Origin: Eutreptiella sp. 'Long Island Sound 2002' | Lineage: Eukaryota > Euglenozoa > Euglenophyceae > Eutreptiales > Eutreptiaceae | Direction of reading: 5' to 3' | Length of the DNA stretch: 64,000 bases | NCBI GenBank assembly: GCA_964036045.1 | Contig: OZ038381.1 | Span: 159,964,283-160,028,282, forward strand | Shown: positions 63,201-64,000 of the stretch, piece after piece | Layout of the letters: every line of letters begins with the position of its first letter | Numbering within the stretch: the first letter of the stretch is position 1 | The notes under the pieces: generated by a model | The model's database searches: none | Seen by the model: the letters and a program-made list of their open reading frames with translations, nothing else | What the model was told of the DNA's origin: nothing | Made by a program: the position numbers and the translations under genes

Positions 63201-64000
63201 AGACAGTAAACCAAATCTCTGGCTTCTTCCGGACTCAGGTACGGGGAAGGGTCGTCATTCCTCCAGTCCTTGCCACAGACTGCCTTACCCTGAGGGCATG
63301 ACCATCCTCAGGGTCACGAATGGTTAATACATGACTAGGTACTCCCTCACTTTACACGCAGCCACAGGCAAGAACGACACTGATTTTTGTGCCAACGACA
63401 AGGAAGTAAGCTGGTACAAAACACTATACAAGCAACCAGAATTGTAACTTCATACCACTTCCATACCACTGCACGAAAGGCAACAGTGCACAGTGCAGGC
63501 TCACGGGTTGGCCAGCTGACTCGGATACAGCAGTCGCTCAGACTGGCTCTCGGTAACTGCCACCACGGATACAACTGCCTGTCACCGGTTGGCACCAGCT
63601 AACAGGGCCATAAACCAAACAGGCTAAATGCCCAATGAGATGCAGATGGCTGTATGACATGGGTCAACTTTGGGTTAGTGTGGCGTATCGCCTGGTGCTG
63701 CAACCGGAACGACAGATCAGGTCAACGACAAACAATCAACCTCAACGGAGACACTGACAGGCAGACCGACTGACAGACTGACTGACTGCAGAAAGGCAGA
63801 AAAATGGAAGATACCGATCCAACAAGAAGCACTCGCTGACTTGCAATTACCCTAACAGGCTCAAAACAACACTTCCCAATCACAGTGAAGTCTCCCCCCC
63901 ACAGGAGAAGCCAATGTCTTTCGGGGGGGTTTGCGCGCGGTACCTCTCGTGACGCAGAACACGCGCGCACAGGTACTCACGCACCCACACACCCTGGCTG
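60298..64000. other. Right flank, no gene supported
   Basis: 3.7 kb outside the elements. The longest open frame (60,707-61,093, 128 codons) has no motif and overlaps frames on the other strand. No LTR, inverted repeat or CRISPR-like array is seen. A tRNA-like sequence lies at 62,840-62,924. The end (about 63,890-63,930) has short C and G runs. Confidence 0.5.
62840..62924 (-). repeat. tRNA-like (tRNA-derived) sequence
   Basis: On the minus strand an A-box-like TAACTCAGTGGCATC is followed about 30 bases later by a B-box-like GGATTCGAAAG. There is no clean acceptor or T stem. Probably the head of an old SINE or a decayed tRNA. Confidence 0.35.

Overview
This window is eukaryotic repeat-rich DNA. 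It is made almost entirely of Ty3/gypsy-type LTR retrotransposons nested in one another and then tandemly duplicated. I see no convincing single-copy host gene and nothing prokaryotic. I cannot name the organism. All three retrotransposon families have a primer-binding site that pairs with the 3' end of an initiator tRNA-Met whose acceptor arm begins AGCAGAG. That is the animal/protist form rather than the land-plant ATCAGAG form. Together with the element architecture this suggests a protist or alga, or another non-plant eukaryote with a large genome (inference).

Layout. 1-5,121: non-coding flank with a degenerate minisatellite, a tRNA-like sequence and one copy (A) of a hairpin-rich repeat. 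5,122-27,258: element TE-B on the minus strand, with 711-bp LTRs at both ends and the target duplication ACAAG. Its 3' untranslated part holds the second copy (B) of the hairpin-rich repeat. TE-B is split at 10,313-21,082 by a young, nearly intact element TE-A, also on the minus strand, with 520/532-bp LTRs and the target duplication TCCAT. 27,728 onward: element TE-C on the plus strand, with a very long LTR of about 2.4 kb. A 15.98-kb block starting inside TE-B (22,950) and ending inside the 3' LTR of TE-C (38,929) is repeated directly at 38,930-54,907. The window therefore holds two TE-C bodies and two copies of the 5' part of TE-B. The distal 3' LTR of TE-C is interrupted at 55,766-59,067 by an A-tailed retroposed insert. 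That insert encodes a zinc-finger protein and itself contains a 1.06-kb inverted-repeat element full of GTTGAAC motifs. From 60,298 to the end I see no gene, only a possible tRNA-derived sequence.

How the elements work. Each family encodes Gag, an aspartic protease, reverse transcriptase, RNase H, integrase and a C-terminal chromodomain. Three shared or recurring features are unusual. (1) In all three families gag and pol are in the same frame and separated by a single UAG, which suggests translational readthrough; in TE-A the UAG lies inside a 12-bp hairpin. (2) In all three a domain resembling the Dam-like methyltransferase of DIRS elements sits between protease and reverse transcriptase. 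(3) In TE-A and TE-C the Gag frame opens inside the 5' LTR and runs through the primer-binding site, which is translated as Gly-Ser-Arg-Gly. TE-C also has a candidate -1 frameshift site (A AAU UUC) between the protease/methyltransferase part and the reverse transcriptase.

Apart from the elements, the best candidate for something undescribed is the pair of roughly 800-bp hairpin-rich repeats at 3,230-4,045 and 7,130-7,925. Several stems have changed sequence between the copies but stayed complementary, as expected of a conserved RNA structure.
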